From assembly GCA_028275705.1 (NCBI GenBank), contig JAPWUD010000005.1:1-64000 (forward strand): 64,000 nt of DNA. The letters are read 5' to 3'. The notes under the pieces are model-generated. The model searched no databases. It was not told the DNA's origin and saw nothing but the letters and a program-made list of their open reading frames with translations. This DNA comes from Desulfurococcaceae archaeon. Lineage in GTDB: Archaea > Thermoproteota > Thermoprotei_A > Sulfolobales > Desulfurococcaceae. A program made the position numbers and the translations under genes. This document shows positions 26,079-35,120 of this stretch, in pieces; within the stretch, counting starts at the first letter, position 1, and each line of letters begins with the position of its first letter.

Positions 26079-26652
26079 AGAAACCGGTCACCCTTATTGA
26101 GACTGTATTATCCTCCCTCTTTACATCTATGATGTTCAAGTGGAAGCCCCTAGCCAAACTAACTGCAATACCCTCAGCGAGTCTGAGTGCTCTCTGGGAT
26201 TGATCCATGAAGGATACTACATACCTATATGAGCCATCACCCTCCTGTAATACATCTATGAAAGCACTAGATATTAGAGCTGAGAGTGATGCCTCGAAAA
26301 TACCCGGCGATGAGCCGTGTTTAACCCGCATAACTTCACCAAACCACATACACGTCTTCTCGACTTCACCCATTAGCTTAATGAATTCATCCTCTCCTAT
26401 TCTATCAAGGAAGTACTTGACGAAGCCCCATGGTAGTATAGCAGAGCCAGTCCTCCTCAAGTCATCTATAGCATCCGCAATGAGTAGTGCTTTTAGTATT
26501 GTTGGCTTATACTTCATGATACCGAGGTTCGCCTGCAGAATCTTCTCTATTAAGACAAGGTATGGAACACCCACCCTCTCAGAGACCTTAACAGCCTCCT
26601 CAATAATAGACTCAGGTAATGGTACAAACCTCCTCCTCTGCTCCCCCGGCAT
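26065..26652 (-). CDS. ribbon-helix-helix-type DNA-binding protein, gene 1 of a pair
   Basis: 196 residues from ATG 26652 (MPGEQRRRFVPLPE...). The ORF track adds 34 codons, but these read through the promoter (TTTAAATA about 34 nt upstream). N-terminal pattern RRRFVPLPESIIEEAVKVSERVGVPYLVLIEKIL fits strand-helix-helix; the rest is a mostly helical domain and a C-terminal beta part resembling the companion gene. Transcribed away from the S-layer-like gene with TGTACAC boxes between them. Confidence 0.65.
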   Translation of the reverse strand: MPGEQRRRFVPLPESIIEEAVKVSERVGVPYLVLIEKILQANLGIMKYKPTILKALLIADAIDDLRRTGSAILPWGFVKYFLDRIGEDEFIKLMGEVEKTCMWFGEVMRVKHGSSPGIFEASLSALISSAFIDVLQEGDGSYRYVVSFMDQSQRALRLAEGIAVSLARGFHLNIIDVKREDNTVSIRVTGFFEKE

Positions 26653-26708
26653 TAAACCACGCCTCAAGTTATTGTATACACGTGAATATTTAAATCCGTA
26701 ATGGAGAG

Positions 26709-26752
26709 AGTGTACACAAGAGTGTACACTAGGGATACACACTTGTAGACAC
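26709..26752. promoter_or_regulatory. cluster of TGTACAC-like boxes between divergent promoters
   Basis: AGTGTACAC occurs at 26709-26717 and again at 26721-26729 (12-bp spacing); two weaker copies follow, GATACAC (26734-26740) and TGTAGACAC (26744-26752). They lie between the TATA boxes of the RHH-type pair (minus) and the S-layer-like gene (plus, TTTAAAAC near 26757). Candidate operator for the RHH proteins. Confidence 0.55.
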
Positions 26753-26806
26753 AATCTTTAAAACAACACCCAGGCATTATCCAAAATACACGGGTGAGGC
26801 CTAGAC

Positions 26807-29722
26807 ATGAACTATAAATCCATAATATTCACAATAGCCTTAATCTCCCTACTAATACCCATACTAACACCAGTACTACTAGTACTACCAATAGCGACCG
26901 CGCAAGTAAACTATACTATAACCAACATATACGGAACCACGACTTTCACCGATACAAGTGGCGCCACGCACGATAATGGAGTTTACCCTGGCGACACAAT
27001 TATAGTGGAGGTATATACACCATCCACAGCCACGTTTACCGTTAGAATTGTAAACACATATAATGACTCAATAGTATACGTTGCTCAAACAGTTAAACCC
27101 CCGGAGCCGGGATACGTAAATGTGACTCTAACACTTCCAAAGAAACTACCGGGATTAACTCAAGCGATAGACATACTGGAAGTACAATTAGTGGTGGCTG
27201 GATCGGTTGTTAACTGGAGATACTTATCTGTACTACCAATAATAGAGGTAACACCCTCGGTGACAACAATAGTTGATAGTACTGGAACCCCTATTACAGT
27301 TAAAGCAATAGTTTATGGATTACCAGAAGGTAAGTCGGTAGACGAAGTGGATATTGGTCCATATCCATACTACCCCGTAGACGCAGTAGCAGATGAAAAT
27401 GGAATGGTTGTCATCCCAATAACTCTACTCGATTTAACTGGTGAGGGTATACCGATGGATGTTTATACAGTATCATTCATAGCTCACTACGATATACCCC
27501 CGGAGTACTTTAGGAATACTACATTAACAATTAAACCACAAGTAGTAATTATTCCATCTAGCGGCAACGGCATATTCACAAGTATCCCAGGATATGATAT
27601 TGGGAATGATAAAATTGAAGTATTGGGATATGGGTTCCCTGCAAACACTAATGTGACGAATATAAGGTTAAGTAACACCAACTTCACAGCGGTATACTAT
27701 GACTTCCCATATCCACTAGACCCAGAATTCGCAAATATGACTGATGAATATGGATACTTCAAGGTGAGTGACTTATTGTCTATTATGCCAACAAACATGA
27801 CTGCTGGATTATACATACCAGTAGTATACCTGCCTGATACATCATACGAGTTCAGAAACGCCTACTACTTGGTTAGACCTATACTATTGTTCCTATATAA
27901 TGGCATGATCTACAAGACTTATCCGGTAGTTGTAATGCCGGGCACTGCGATAACTATGGTGGCGTTCGGATACTCTCCCGGCTACGATTGGTACGACTTA
28001 CACAATAATCTCACAGTTACTCTTGACATGGTATCACCGCTTACAGTGGTAGAGCTTGGGAGAGATGGTAATGTTACATTCACGATAACAATACCACCTG
28101 AAACCACTTTCGGCAGCCACTACATACACGGCATTGACTCTAGAGGCTACGAGTATAGTGTTGCAATAGTAGTTGGTGCGAAAGCGGTATTTGTAATAGA
28201 GTTAAAGCCCGGGACAAATGAAGTATGGGCAAGCTACAATAACACACACGTAGAGGCTTGCCCATGTGCAGTGTATGAAGGTAAGACATTCTGTGATGTC
28301 TGCGTGGTATACGCAGGTGCCTGTGACTATGTAGGCGACTATGTTGATGTTACACTATATGGTCTACAACCAGGCGAAACTCTCGTTAAACTATACCTCA
28401 ATACTACAGAGGTGCCCTCCACTCTAATAATAGGCAATACCACGGCGAATGCTTTAGGCACTATGGTATTCAAATTCCTAGTACCCTCAATACCGGAGGG
28501 TGCGTATACTATAAAGGTAGTTACGAGCGTCTCCGGCGAGATTAATGTTGCTTGGGCAAGGAGCCCTAGCATTAACTATATTGTGGTTAAGCCAAAGCTA
28601 CTACTAGTAACACTAGATAGTGATGTAACGAGTGGCAGTGGAGTGCTACCAGTGCTCGTTGGTTCGGGGATTGTGAGAGTTATTGGAACAGGGTTCACGC
28701 CTGGAGTATCGTTTGACACTATACTAGTCAACATGACTGATGCACTTAGAACACTATATACTAGTGTAAGGTATTGGAGTGTGGACTCTAATGGAATAAT
28801 TACTGGTGGAAGTGTAGAGGGCAAGGATATATATCCAGCGATATTATTCCCTGTACTGCAGCCGGGCAAGTACGAGGTTAGATTACTATACTACTATGGA
28901 ACAACCCCGAATTTATCAGATCCTGGATATATCTATGTAGTTAATAACCTAACATATGTAGCTACCAAGGAAGATGTTGAAAAGCTAAGCAATGAAATCA
29001 ACACAGGCTTCAACAACCTCAACACTCTCGTGAGCTCTGGATTCGCTAATACCCAAGCCTTGTTACAAACACTAGACACTAAGTTATCCGCAAAATTAGA
29101 CACTATAACAGTAAATCTATCCACGATAAGCAGTAAGCTAGATAGTGTAAACAAGAGCATTGGCGACGTAGCGAGTAAGATAGGCAGTATTGGTACTCAG
29201 TTGAACACAGTGTATGGATTGATATTATCACAAGGTGGTAAAGTAGATACAATACTGAGCTTAGTCAACGACATCCATACAAACATGACGTACGCTATGA
29301 TCAAACTAGACAAGATCGACGTCATAGTGAGTAAGTTAAGCGATATATCAACCAGTTTATCCACAATAAGTAGTAGTATTAATGCACTATCAGGTAAACT
29401 AGACGATGTAAAGAGCGCTGTTAACAGTGTATCCAGTAGTATAAGCGACTTAAGCAGCAAAGTTGCAGGACTAGACACGAAGATCACTGGATTAGACAGC
29501 AAGATGGACAGTGGGTTCAAGGGACTAGAAGCAAAGATCACATCACTCGACAGCAAAGTTGACACAAGATTTAACGAAGTATCTAGTAAAGTAGACAGTG
29601 CAAGCGGAGCAGCCTCCAACAGCATGTACATTGGAGTAATTGCAACATTCTTCGCACTACTAGCAATGATATTCGCCCTATTAGGATACAGCACAATTAG
29701 GAAGTCCGTTGTTCCAAAGTAG
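26807..29722 (+). CDS. S-layer stalk-like secreted protein with C-terminal coiled coil and membrane anchor
   Basis: 971 residues. A Sec signal peptide (1-33, ends ATAQ) is followed by several beta domains rich in N-x-T/S sequons (to about 710), then a long Ser/Leu/Asp coiled coil (about 720-930) and one C-terminal membrane helix (MYIGVIATFFALLAMIFALLGY). This is the architecture of SlaB-type S-layer anchors and of Staphylothermus tetrabrachion, in which the coiled-coil stalk holds a canopy above the membrane. Two Cys-rich spots (ACPCAVYEGKTFCDVC) could be disulphide-bonded. Ribosome site GGGTGAGG. Homology to a named S-layer family is not demonstrated; the role is inferred from layout. Confidence 0.78.
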   Translation: MNYKSIIFTIALISLLIPILTPVLLVLPIATAQVNYTITNIYGTTTFTDTSGATHDNGVYPGDTIIVEVYTPSTATFTVRIVNTYNDSIVYVAQTVKPPEPGYVNVTLTLPKKLPGLTQAIDILEVQLVVAGSVVNWRYLSVLPIIEVTPSVTTIVDSTGTPITVKAIVYGLPEGKSVDEVDIGPYPYYPVDAVADENGMVVIPITLLDLTGEGIPMDVYTVSFIAHYDIPPEYFRNTTLTIKPQVVIIPSSGNGIFTSIPGYDIGNDKIEVLGYGFPANTNVTNIRLSNTNFTAVYYDFPYPLDPEFANMTDEYGYFKVSDLLSIMPTNMTAGLYIPVVYLPDTSYEFRNAYYLVRPILLFLYNGMIYKTYPVVVMPGTAITMVAFGYSPGYDWYDLHNNLTVTLDMVSPLTVVELGRDGNVTFTITIPPETTFGSHYIHGIDSRGYEYSVAIVVGAKAVFVIELKPGTNEVWASYNNTHVEACPCAVYEGKTFCDVCVVYAGACDYVGDYVDVTLYGLQPGETLVKLYLNTTEVPSTLIIGNTTANALGTMVFKFLVPSIPEGAYTIKVVTSVSGEINVAWARSPSINYIVVKPKLLLVTLDSDVTSGSGVLPVLVGSGIVRVIGTGFTPGVSFDTILVNMTDALRTLYTSVRYWSVDSNGIITGGSVEGKDIYPAILFPVLQPGKYEVRLLYYYGTTPNLSDPGYIYVVNNLTYVATKEDVEKLSNEINTGFNNLNTLVSSGFANTQALLQTLDTKLSAKLDTITVNLSTISSKLDSVNKSIGDVASKIGSIGTQLNTVYGLILSQGGKVDTILSLVNDIHTNMTYAMIKLDKIDVIVSKLSDISTSLSTISSSINALSGKLDDVKSAVNSVSSSISDLSSKVAGLDTKITGLDSKMDSGFKGLEAKITSLDSKVDTRFNEVSSKVDSASGAASNSMYIGVIATFFALLAMIFALLGYSTIRKSVVPK

Positions 29723-29778
29723 TGGCTTAGAGCCCGGGGAAAACACAAATCTTTTTTCCCTCTCCCTCCTTAAACCCT

Positions 29779-30720
29779 CTACCCAGACCTCCTAGCTTCA
29801 ATTACTCGTCTTAGCTTTCTATAGGTAAACGTAGTGATAACTACATCTAGGATTAACAGTATTGTAGGGATTAATGTAGCTAGTATAGAGTACCCTGGCT
29901 TCTCCGTGAACTCTGCTTTATAGTATATAAGCGTGGTGTTTACAAGTGGACTACTCGAAAACACTGTTATATTTAGTGAACCAGAGGTGAGGTAGAATGA
30001 CTTACTCAAGGCTAGCTCTCGGTAAACTCCACTAGGGGTGTTAATAGATAAAACAACTATTGGCACCACTGGATCCTGTAGGTTGACTCTAAATGCCACT
30101 AGGTATACCTTGCCGAAACCACCAGCAATATCATCCCTCACATTATATACAATCTGCGGTATACCCGTCTCGTTTACCACACCATACTTTAAATCCCTGA
30201 AGTAAACACTCTTAAAGTCCTCGCGGAAGGAGAATCCACAATTAAATCCATCATTTACATAGAGTAGTAGGGTGAGAGTTGGCATTAGGAATAATAATGT
30301 GAGGACAACTAGTAGTGCTATACGCATAGGTGAAGTAGAGGAGAGAATCCTTCTAAATCTTTGAAAGTTGAGTACAAAGAGTACTGTTGACAATGCCACT
30401 ACTGCGAGAACATAGATACTTGGACCCCTTGCAAGCACAATAGCGTAGTCCCCTGTCCCGCGAACTCTAATCAACCCTGGAATACCGCTTACAATACCCG
30501 TCACTCCACTAGTCTCAATAGTGCTCTGCACTGAGACAAGTACCTGCGGCTTGAGATAAGTGAAGAAAACCCTCTCAGTATCTAAGGGGTAAATCCAAGT
30601 GTACTCAGTATTGTAGTCAACGTAGACCACAAGTATCGAAGTTACAGCAAACACTAAAAACAACAAAGCAACCAATAGGCCACTTCGAGAAAACTCAATT
30701 ACAATCCTCTTTTCACCCAT
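29779..30720 (-). CDS. membrane protein of unknown function
   Basis: 313 residues with about four membrane helices: residues 13-35, 102-122, 132-152 and 280-302. Between the third and fourth lies an external beta-rich domain of about 120 residues with sequons (NET, NIT, NTT). It ends in a basic cytoplasmic tail. Converges with the S-layer-like gene. No family recognised; it may belong to the cell envelope, given the neighbour. Confidence 0.65.
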   Translation of the reverse strand: MGEKRIVIEFSRSGLLVALLFLVFAVTSILVVYVDYNTEYTWIYPLDTERVFFTYLKPQVLVSVQSTIETSGVTGIVSGIPGLIRVRGTGDYAIVLARGPSIYVLAVVALSTVLFVLNFQRFRRILSSTSPMRIALLVVLTLLFLMPTLTLLLYVNDGFNCGFSFREDFKSVYFRDLKYGVVNETGIPQIVYNVRDDIAGGFGKVYLVAFRVNLQDPVVPIVVLSINTPSGVYRELALSKSFYLTSGSLNITVFSSSPLVNTTLIYYKAEFTEKPGYSILATLIPTILLILDVVITTFTYRKLRRVIEARRSG

Positions 30721-30805
30721 TTAAAACACCCTTCATCCACACATATAGACTAATAACAACAGTAATTTTTAAAACCACCTAGAGAATAATAAGTAAAATA
30801 GAGAA

Positions 30806-30915
30806 GCCGCCGTAGCTCAGCCCGGCAGAGCGCCGGACTCATACGGGTTGTGTGTAGTAGCGGAGTCGGCCCAGGGGAGATCCGGTTGTCCCGGGTTCAA
30901 ATCCCGGCGGCGGCA
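30806..30915 (+). tRNA. tRNA-Met (CAU), elongator type, with a 36-nt intron
   Basis: Acceptor GCCGCCG/CGGCGGC, D arm AGCUCAGCCCGGCAGAGC, anticodon stem CCGGA/UCCGG with anticodon CAU, discriminator A. The loop is interrupted after position 37: CUCAUA, then an intron at about 30844-30879, then A-UCCGG. Insertion at 37/38 is the canonical archaeal position, cut by the splicing endonuclease at a bulge-helix-bulge. The elongator call (rather than tRNA-Ile2, also read by CAU) rests on the overall likeness to archaeal elongator Met tRNA and is less certain than the fold. Confidence 0.88.
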
Positions 30916-30962
30916 TTCTAGTTAAATGCAATTTGTTTTTAAGCTCAGGATTCTACTAGAAT

Positions 30963-32006
30963 ATGGTGTTACTCGTGGGTGAAATACCTGATTTTGCATA
31001 TGGATTGGTTAAGGCATTAGATGTGCGTGAGCGGAGTATACATGAGTTACTATTGGAGATGAGTAATGCATCATTCCAGGGTAGAGCTCTTGGTGAGGCG
31101 TATAGGGTATTAATAGATATGTTCGACGACCCCGAGAACACTATATTTCTCGGTTTAGCGGGCTCTATGAGTACTGCTGGGATGTGGAGGATTATTAAGT
31201 GGCTTATAGAGGAGCGATATGTAGATGTAGTTGTATCCACAGGGGCTATTATAAGTGAGGACATATATGAAGCAATGGGCTTTAAGTACTACAAGGTAAA
31301 CCCATGTATAGATGATGAAATGCTACTCGAGAGGAAGTATGATAGATTCTACGACACAGTTGCGAGTGAGCTAGACTATAGGAGGATGGAGGGGCTTATA
31401 GGAGAGTTCGTGGAAACCCTCCCCGGAGACCGCGTCTACTCAACACCAGAGTTTCTATACGAGTTTGGTAGATTCCTAGATGAGAGGGGTGTAGATAGTA
31501 TTGTGGCGGCAGCCTATAGAGCTAGAGTACCAGTATTCTCACCAGCACTAGTTGATAGTGGGTATGGCATGGCCCTACTACTCGCGTATAGAAGGGGTAA
31601 GAGGATAACTATAGACATGGTTAGAGACTTCTACCAGCTCGTAGAGATTGGGAGAATAGCTAGGAAAGTCTCAGCAATATATATTGGCGGCGGAGTACCG
31701 AAAGACTATGTAAACCTAATGACAGTTGCTCAAACACTAATAGCTGAGTACGAGGAGAAAAAACACGACTACTACAAGGGATTCGAGTACATAGTGCAGT
31801 TTACAACAGACCTACCACAATGGGGTGGATTAAGTGGGGCAACACTAGAAGAGGCTGTAAGCTGGGGCAAAGTCTCACCACGAGCGAAGAAGAGAGTTGT
31901 ACATGTAGATGCAACAATAGCACTACCAATAATAACGCATGGATTAGTAACGGGTGGAGTAAAGAGGAGAAAACCAAGCGATGTTTTAAAAGCAATAATA
32001 CCCTAG
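30963..32006 (+). CDS. dys: deoxyhypusine synthase
   Basis: 347 residues. Transfers aminobutyl from spermidine to the lysine of aIF5A, whose gene is also in this window (47.2 kb). NAD-binding and active-site segments are visible: FLGLAGSMSTAGM, VVSTGAIISEDI, YIGGGVPKDY and the catalytic-Lys motif EAVSWGKVSPRAKK near 305. Leaderless: TATA-like GTTTTTAAGC about 25 nt upstream of the ATG. It converges with the next gene by a 4-bp overlap. Confidence 0.95.
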   Translation: MVLLVGEIPDFAYGLVKALDVRERSIHELLLEMSNASFQGRALGEAYRVLIDMFDDPENTIFLGLAGSMSTAGMWRIIKWLIEERYVDVVVSTGAIISEDIYEAMGFKYYKVNPCIDDEMLLERKYDRFYDTVASELDYRRMEGLIGEFVETLPGDRVYSTPEFLYEFGRFLDERGVDSIVAAAYRARVPVFSPALVDSGYGMALLLAYRRGKRITIDMVRDFYQLVEIGRIARKVSAIYIGGGVPKDYVNLMTVAQTLIAEYEEKKHDYYKGFEYIVQFTTDLPQWGGLSGATLEEAVSWGKVSPRAKKRVVHVDATIALPIITHGLVTGGVKRRKPSDVLKAIIP

Positions 32007-32326
32007 TCTACACTTAGAATAATGAACCTAGGTGTAGAAGCGAGTGGATTTCTCCACCTAGGGCAACGACTCGGTTTCCTTGGTTTATCGAGATCCCTGA
32101 ATACATAGCCGCACTTCCTGCAGAATGGAGGATCCATGGCTAAGTACTCTCTACCACCACTCCTCGCTCTAATTGATTTAGCTATGTGGACTAAGTGCTC
32201 GTATAATTCTCTAGCATTAACCTCTACTCCTATAGCACTAGATATTTCATCAACCGTCAATGGCTTACTCGTGTTTCTCAAGACTTGGATTATTCGCTCT
32301 CGAATTGTTAAATCCAATAAAACCAC
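32003..32326 (-). CDS. HTH-zinc ribbon predicted regulator with a damaged ribbon
   Basis: 107 residues: winged helix (IRERIIQVLRNTSKPLTVDEISSAIG...LYEHLVHIAKSI, about 7-52) then a zinc-ribbon-like end. The ribbon has CRKC but the second half reads CPRW instead of CPxC, so one zinc ligand is missing; TGG in place of TGC is one base change. It sits between deoxyhypusine synthase and pyrophosphatase, stop abutting the pyrophosphatase region. Family (HTH fused to Zn ribbon) is typical of archaea; targets unknown. Confidence 0.75.
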   Translation of the reverse strand: MVLLDLTIRERIIQVLRNTSKPLTVDEISSAIGVEVNARELYEHLVHIAKSIRARSGGREYLAMDPPFCRKCGYVFRDLDKPRKPSRCPRWRNPLASTPRFIILSVD

Positions 32327-32863
32327 TTACTTCAAGGACTCGCGGTATCTCTCAATAGCCTTCCTAATCTTCTCGAGAGCAAACTCCCTGTTCTTCCAGC
32401 CTATAACCTTAACCCATTTACCCCTCTCAAGCTCCTTGTAGTGTGCGAAGAAGTGCTCAATTCTCTCCTTCAACGCGTCTGGTAGGTCAGCTATGTCCCT
32501 TACATTCCTATACCTAGGATCTATCTTGTCCGCGGGGACAGCAACTATTTTCGCATCAAACCCCTTCTCATCCTGCGTCTCTAAAACCCCTATGGGCCTC
32601 ACCCTTATCACAGAGCCCGGTAGCAACTGATCCTGAGAAATCACCAGTACATCAACGGGGTCTCCATCCTCCTCCAGAGTTCCAGGTACAAATCCATAGT
32701 TAAATGGATACACCATCGAGGTGTATAGTATTCTATCTACGAATAAAACACCCGTCTCTTTGTCTAGTTCATACTTCACCCCACTATTCATGGGTATTTC
32801 AATTAATACATTCACTTCCTCGGGCGCCTTCTCACCAGGCCCTATTTTGCCATGTAGACTCAT
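32327..32863 (-). CDS. ppa: inorganic pyrophosphatase
   Basis: 178 residues from ATG 32863 (GGTGT ribosome site six bases upstream; the ORF track starts four codons earlier). Class I soluble PPase motifs: [31 protein letters not shown] and the metal-binding [10 protein letters not shown]. Hydrolyses PPi made by biosynthesis. It directly precedes the HTH-zinc ribbon gene. Confidence 0.96.
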   Translation of the reverse strand: MSLHGKIGPGEKAPEEVNVLIEIPMNSGVKYELDKETGVLFVDRILYTSMVYPFNYGFVPGTLEEDGDPVDVLVISQDQLLPGSVIRVRPIGVLETQDEKGFDAKIVAVPADKIDPRYRNVRDIADLPDALKERIEHFFAHYKELERGKWVKVIGWKNREFALEKIRKAIERYRESLK

Positions 32864-32913
32864 AGTATACACCATTACAATACTATTGAGGCGTAGAATA
32901 AAAACCTTAAAGA

Positions 32914-33789
32914 CTACCTCAATAAACTACCCAGGAGACTCGGTATCTGGGATGGAGTGTCAGCCACTATTATTCCAGATTCTTCAAGCGTCCTCCTCTT
33001 AGATGAGTAGTCTCCAATACCCATAGATATAATTGCACCTGCATGCCCCATTCTCTTACCTGGAGGCGCTGTTCTACCAGCAATATAGGCTACCACAGGC
33101 TTCCTCACACTGAGCCCCCTATAGTACAATGCAAACCTCTCCTCAGCATCACCACCAATCTCTCCAACTAGTACAACAGCCTCAGTACCCTGATCTCTTA
33201 GAAACATGTCGTAAACATCAATAAAGTCCAATCCCGTAACAGGGTCTCCGCCAAGCCCAACAACTGTTGACACCCCAAAACCCTGTTTACCCAGTTCACG
33301 TGCAATTTCATAAGTTAGAGTCCCACTCCTTGAGACCAAGCCTATTGAGCCCCTCTTGAATACGTGTCCAGGCATTATCCCCAGTTTACACTCCCCAACT
33401 GTTAGTAAGCCAGGCGTGTTCGGCCCCACAATCACCACCCCCTTCTTCCTCGCGTAGTTAATGAATTTTAATTCATCGTGTAGTGGAATACCCTCAGTAA
33501 TTACAACCACAGTCTTCAACCCAGAGTCTACGGCTTCATATACAGCGTCGGGTGCAAACCTAGCTGGTACGAAGACTATGGATGCATCAATAGAACCCTG
33601 CTCTCTAATGGCCTCCTCAATGGTGTTATACACTGGCACCCCGTGTACATACATACCTCTCTTACCGGGTGAAGTTCCAGCAACAATCTTTGTTCCATAG
33701 TCAAGCATTAACTTAGTGTGGAAAGCCCCCTCTCTCCCCGTAATACCCTGTACAATAACCCTTGTCGATGAATCTACAAGAATCCCCAC
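32914..33789 (-). CDS. sucD: succinate-CoA ligase alpha subunit
   Basis: 291 residues. CoA-binding Rossmann part ([20 protein letters not shown]), PNTPG loop, and the phosphorylated His in [10 protein letters not shown] near 255. Together with SucC interconverts succinyl-CoA and succinate with nucleotide triphosphate formation. Starts with GTG two bases after the sucC stop, with AGGGGGTAG as ribosome site. Confidence 0.95.
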   Translation of the reverse strand: MGILVDSSTRVIVQGITGREGAFHTKLMLDYGTKIVAGTSPGKRGMYVHGVPVYNTIEEAIREQGSIDASIVFVPARFAPDAVYEAVDSGLKTVVVITEGIPLHDELKFINYARKKGVVIVGPNTPGLLTVGECKLGIMPGHVFKRGSIGLVSRSGTLTYEIARELGKQGFGVSTVVGLGGDPVTGLDFIDVYDMFLRDQGTEAVVLVGEIGGDAEERFALYYRGLSVRKPVVAYIAGRTAPPGKRMGHAGAIISMGIGDYSSKRRTLEESGIIVADTPSQIPSLLGSLLR

Positions 33790-33791
33790 AA

Positions 33792-34925
33792 CTACCCCCT
33801 CCTAGATGCTTCTACAGCTGCTTTAACAGCCTCATCCATCTCTACATAGGAGTCAATATTGTGTTCCCTGAGAATACGCCTCCCCTCCTCTTCATTTGTT
33901 CCAAGCATTCTAACAATAATGGGCTTTAACCCACCCACCTCTCCCAATGCATCAACAATACCCAATGCTACTTCATCACACCTCGTTATACCTCCAAATA
34001 TATTTACGAGTAGAACTCTACTCCTCGGATGCTGCAGCATTAGCTTAACAGCTTCTTTAACTCTATCCCTCGTAGCACCACCACCAATATCCAGGAAGTT
34101 TGCCGGTCTCCCACCATAGTAGAGTATGGAATCCATAGTCGCCATAGTTAACCCCGCTCCATTACTAATAACCCCGATATCACCATCAAGCTCTACGTAG
34201 CTAAAACCCAACTCCTTAGCCCTCCTCTCGAAATCCAAGTACTCTCTACCATGTAGTTTCTGGAGTTCAGGGTGTCTCTGTAGGCTATTGTCGTCAACTA
34301 TGATCTTGGCGTCAACCGCGACTACTCTCCCATCACATGTGAGTACGAGGGGGTTGAACTCGACTAGTTCAGCGTCGTGTTCAACCATGATCCTATACAT
34401 AGACTTCAGTAGGGAATCCAAGTCCCCGATAAGACTCCAAGGTAGGTTTAAAGCAGTAAGGGCAATCCTAGCCATGTAGCTTGTATAGCCAACCTCTGGG
34501 TCTATGTATATACGCTTGATTTTACCTGGATACCTCCTCGCCAAATCCTCGATTTCAACTCCACCCATCTCGGAGACCAAGAATACAGGCTTACGCGCAG
34601 CTCTATCAATAGTTAGCGATAGGTATAGTTCACGCGATATACAAATCTTCTCCTCCACTAAAACAGCACTAACTTTAACACCACGTATTTCACTAGATAG
34701 TAGCCTAGATGCAACCTCTACGGCTTCCTCAGGTGAAGATGCAAACTTAACTCCTCCAGCTAAACCCCTACCACCAACTAAAACCTGGGCTTTAACAACA
34801 ACTTCTCCACCAACCTCACTAGCCACTTGTCTAGCTTCGAGTGGAGTAAAAGCAACTCTCCCACGCGGCACTGGTACACCATACTGTTTAGCAATGTTTT
34901 TAGCCTCATACTCATAGAGCTTCAA
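33792..34925 (-). CDS. sucC: succinate-CoA ligase beta subunit
   Basis: 377 residues, TTG start after GGTGG. ATP-grasp part (VVKAQVLVGGRGLAGGVK), EFNPLVLTCDGRVVAVDAKI metal-binding segment, and the CoA-ligase part with ISNGAGLTMATMDSI and NIFGGITRCDEVA. First gene of a two-gene operon with sucD. Provides substrate-level phosphorylation or succinyl-CoA, depending on direction of flux. Confidence 0.95.
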   Translation of the reverse strand: MKLYEYEAKNIAKQYGVPVPRGRVAFTPLEARQVASEVGGEVVVKAQVLVGGRGLAGGVKFASSPEEAVEVASRLLSSEIRGVKVSAVLVEEKICISRELYLSLTIDRAARKPVFLVSEMGGVEIEDLARRYPGKIKRIYIDPEVGYTSYMARIALTALNLPWSLIGDLDSLLKSMYRIMVEHDAELVEFNPLVLTCDGRVVAVDAKIIVDDNSLQRHPELQKLHGREYLDFERRAKELGFSYVELDGDIGVISNGAGLTMATMDSILYYGGRPANFLDIGGGATRDRVKEAVKLMLQHPRSRVLLVNIFGGITRCDEVALGIVDALGEVGGLKPIIVRMLGTNEEEGRRILREHNIDSYVEMDEAVKAAVEASRRG

Positions 34926-35035
34926 TTAAAACCACCAATTATATTGGAGAAATCAAAGTCAAAAATACCTAATCACTATGACCGATACAAGGGATAATAG
35001 AGTATAAACTACCAGGTGGGATCATTGGATAATAG

Positions 35036-35120
35036 TGCGGGGGGTGGGATTTGAACCCACGCAGGCCTACGCCACCGGGTCCTCAACCCGACCCCTTTGA
35101 CCAGGCTCGGGCACCCCCGC
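35036..35120 (-). tRNA. tRNA-Leu (GAG)
   Basis: 85-nt class II tRNA on the minus strand: acceptor GCGGGGG/CCCCCGC, anticodon loop UUGAGGA (anticodon GAG), extra arm UGGCGUAGGCCUGCG region, T arm with GUUCAAAUC, discriminator A. No intron, no encoded CCA. Its 5' 54 nt are also the end of the FAU-1 reading frame. Confidence 0.93.

Noticed and set aside
29197-29748. 183-codon minus-strand ORF
   Set aside because: Shadow of the Ser/Leu-rich coiled coil of the S-layer-like gene.
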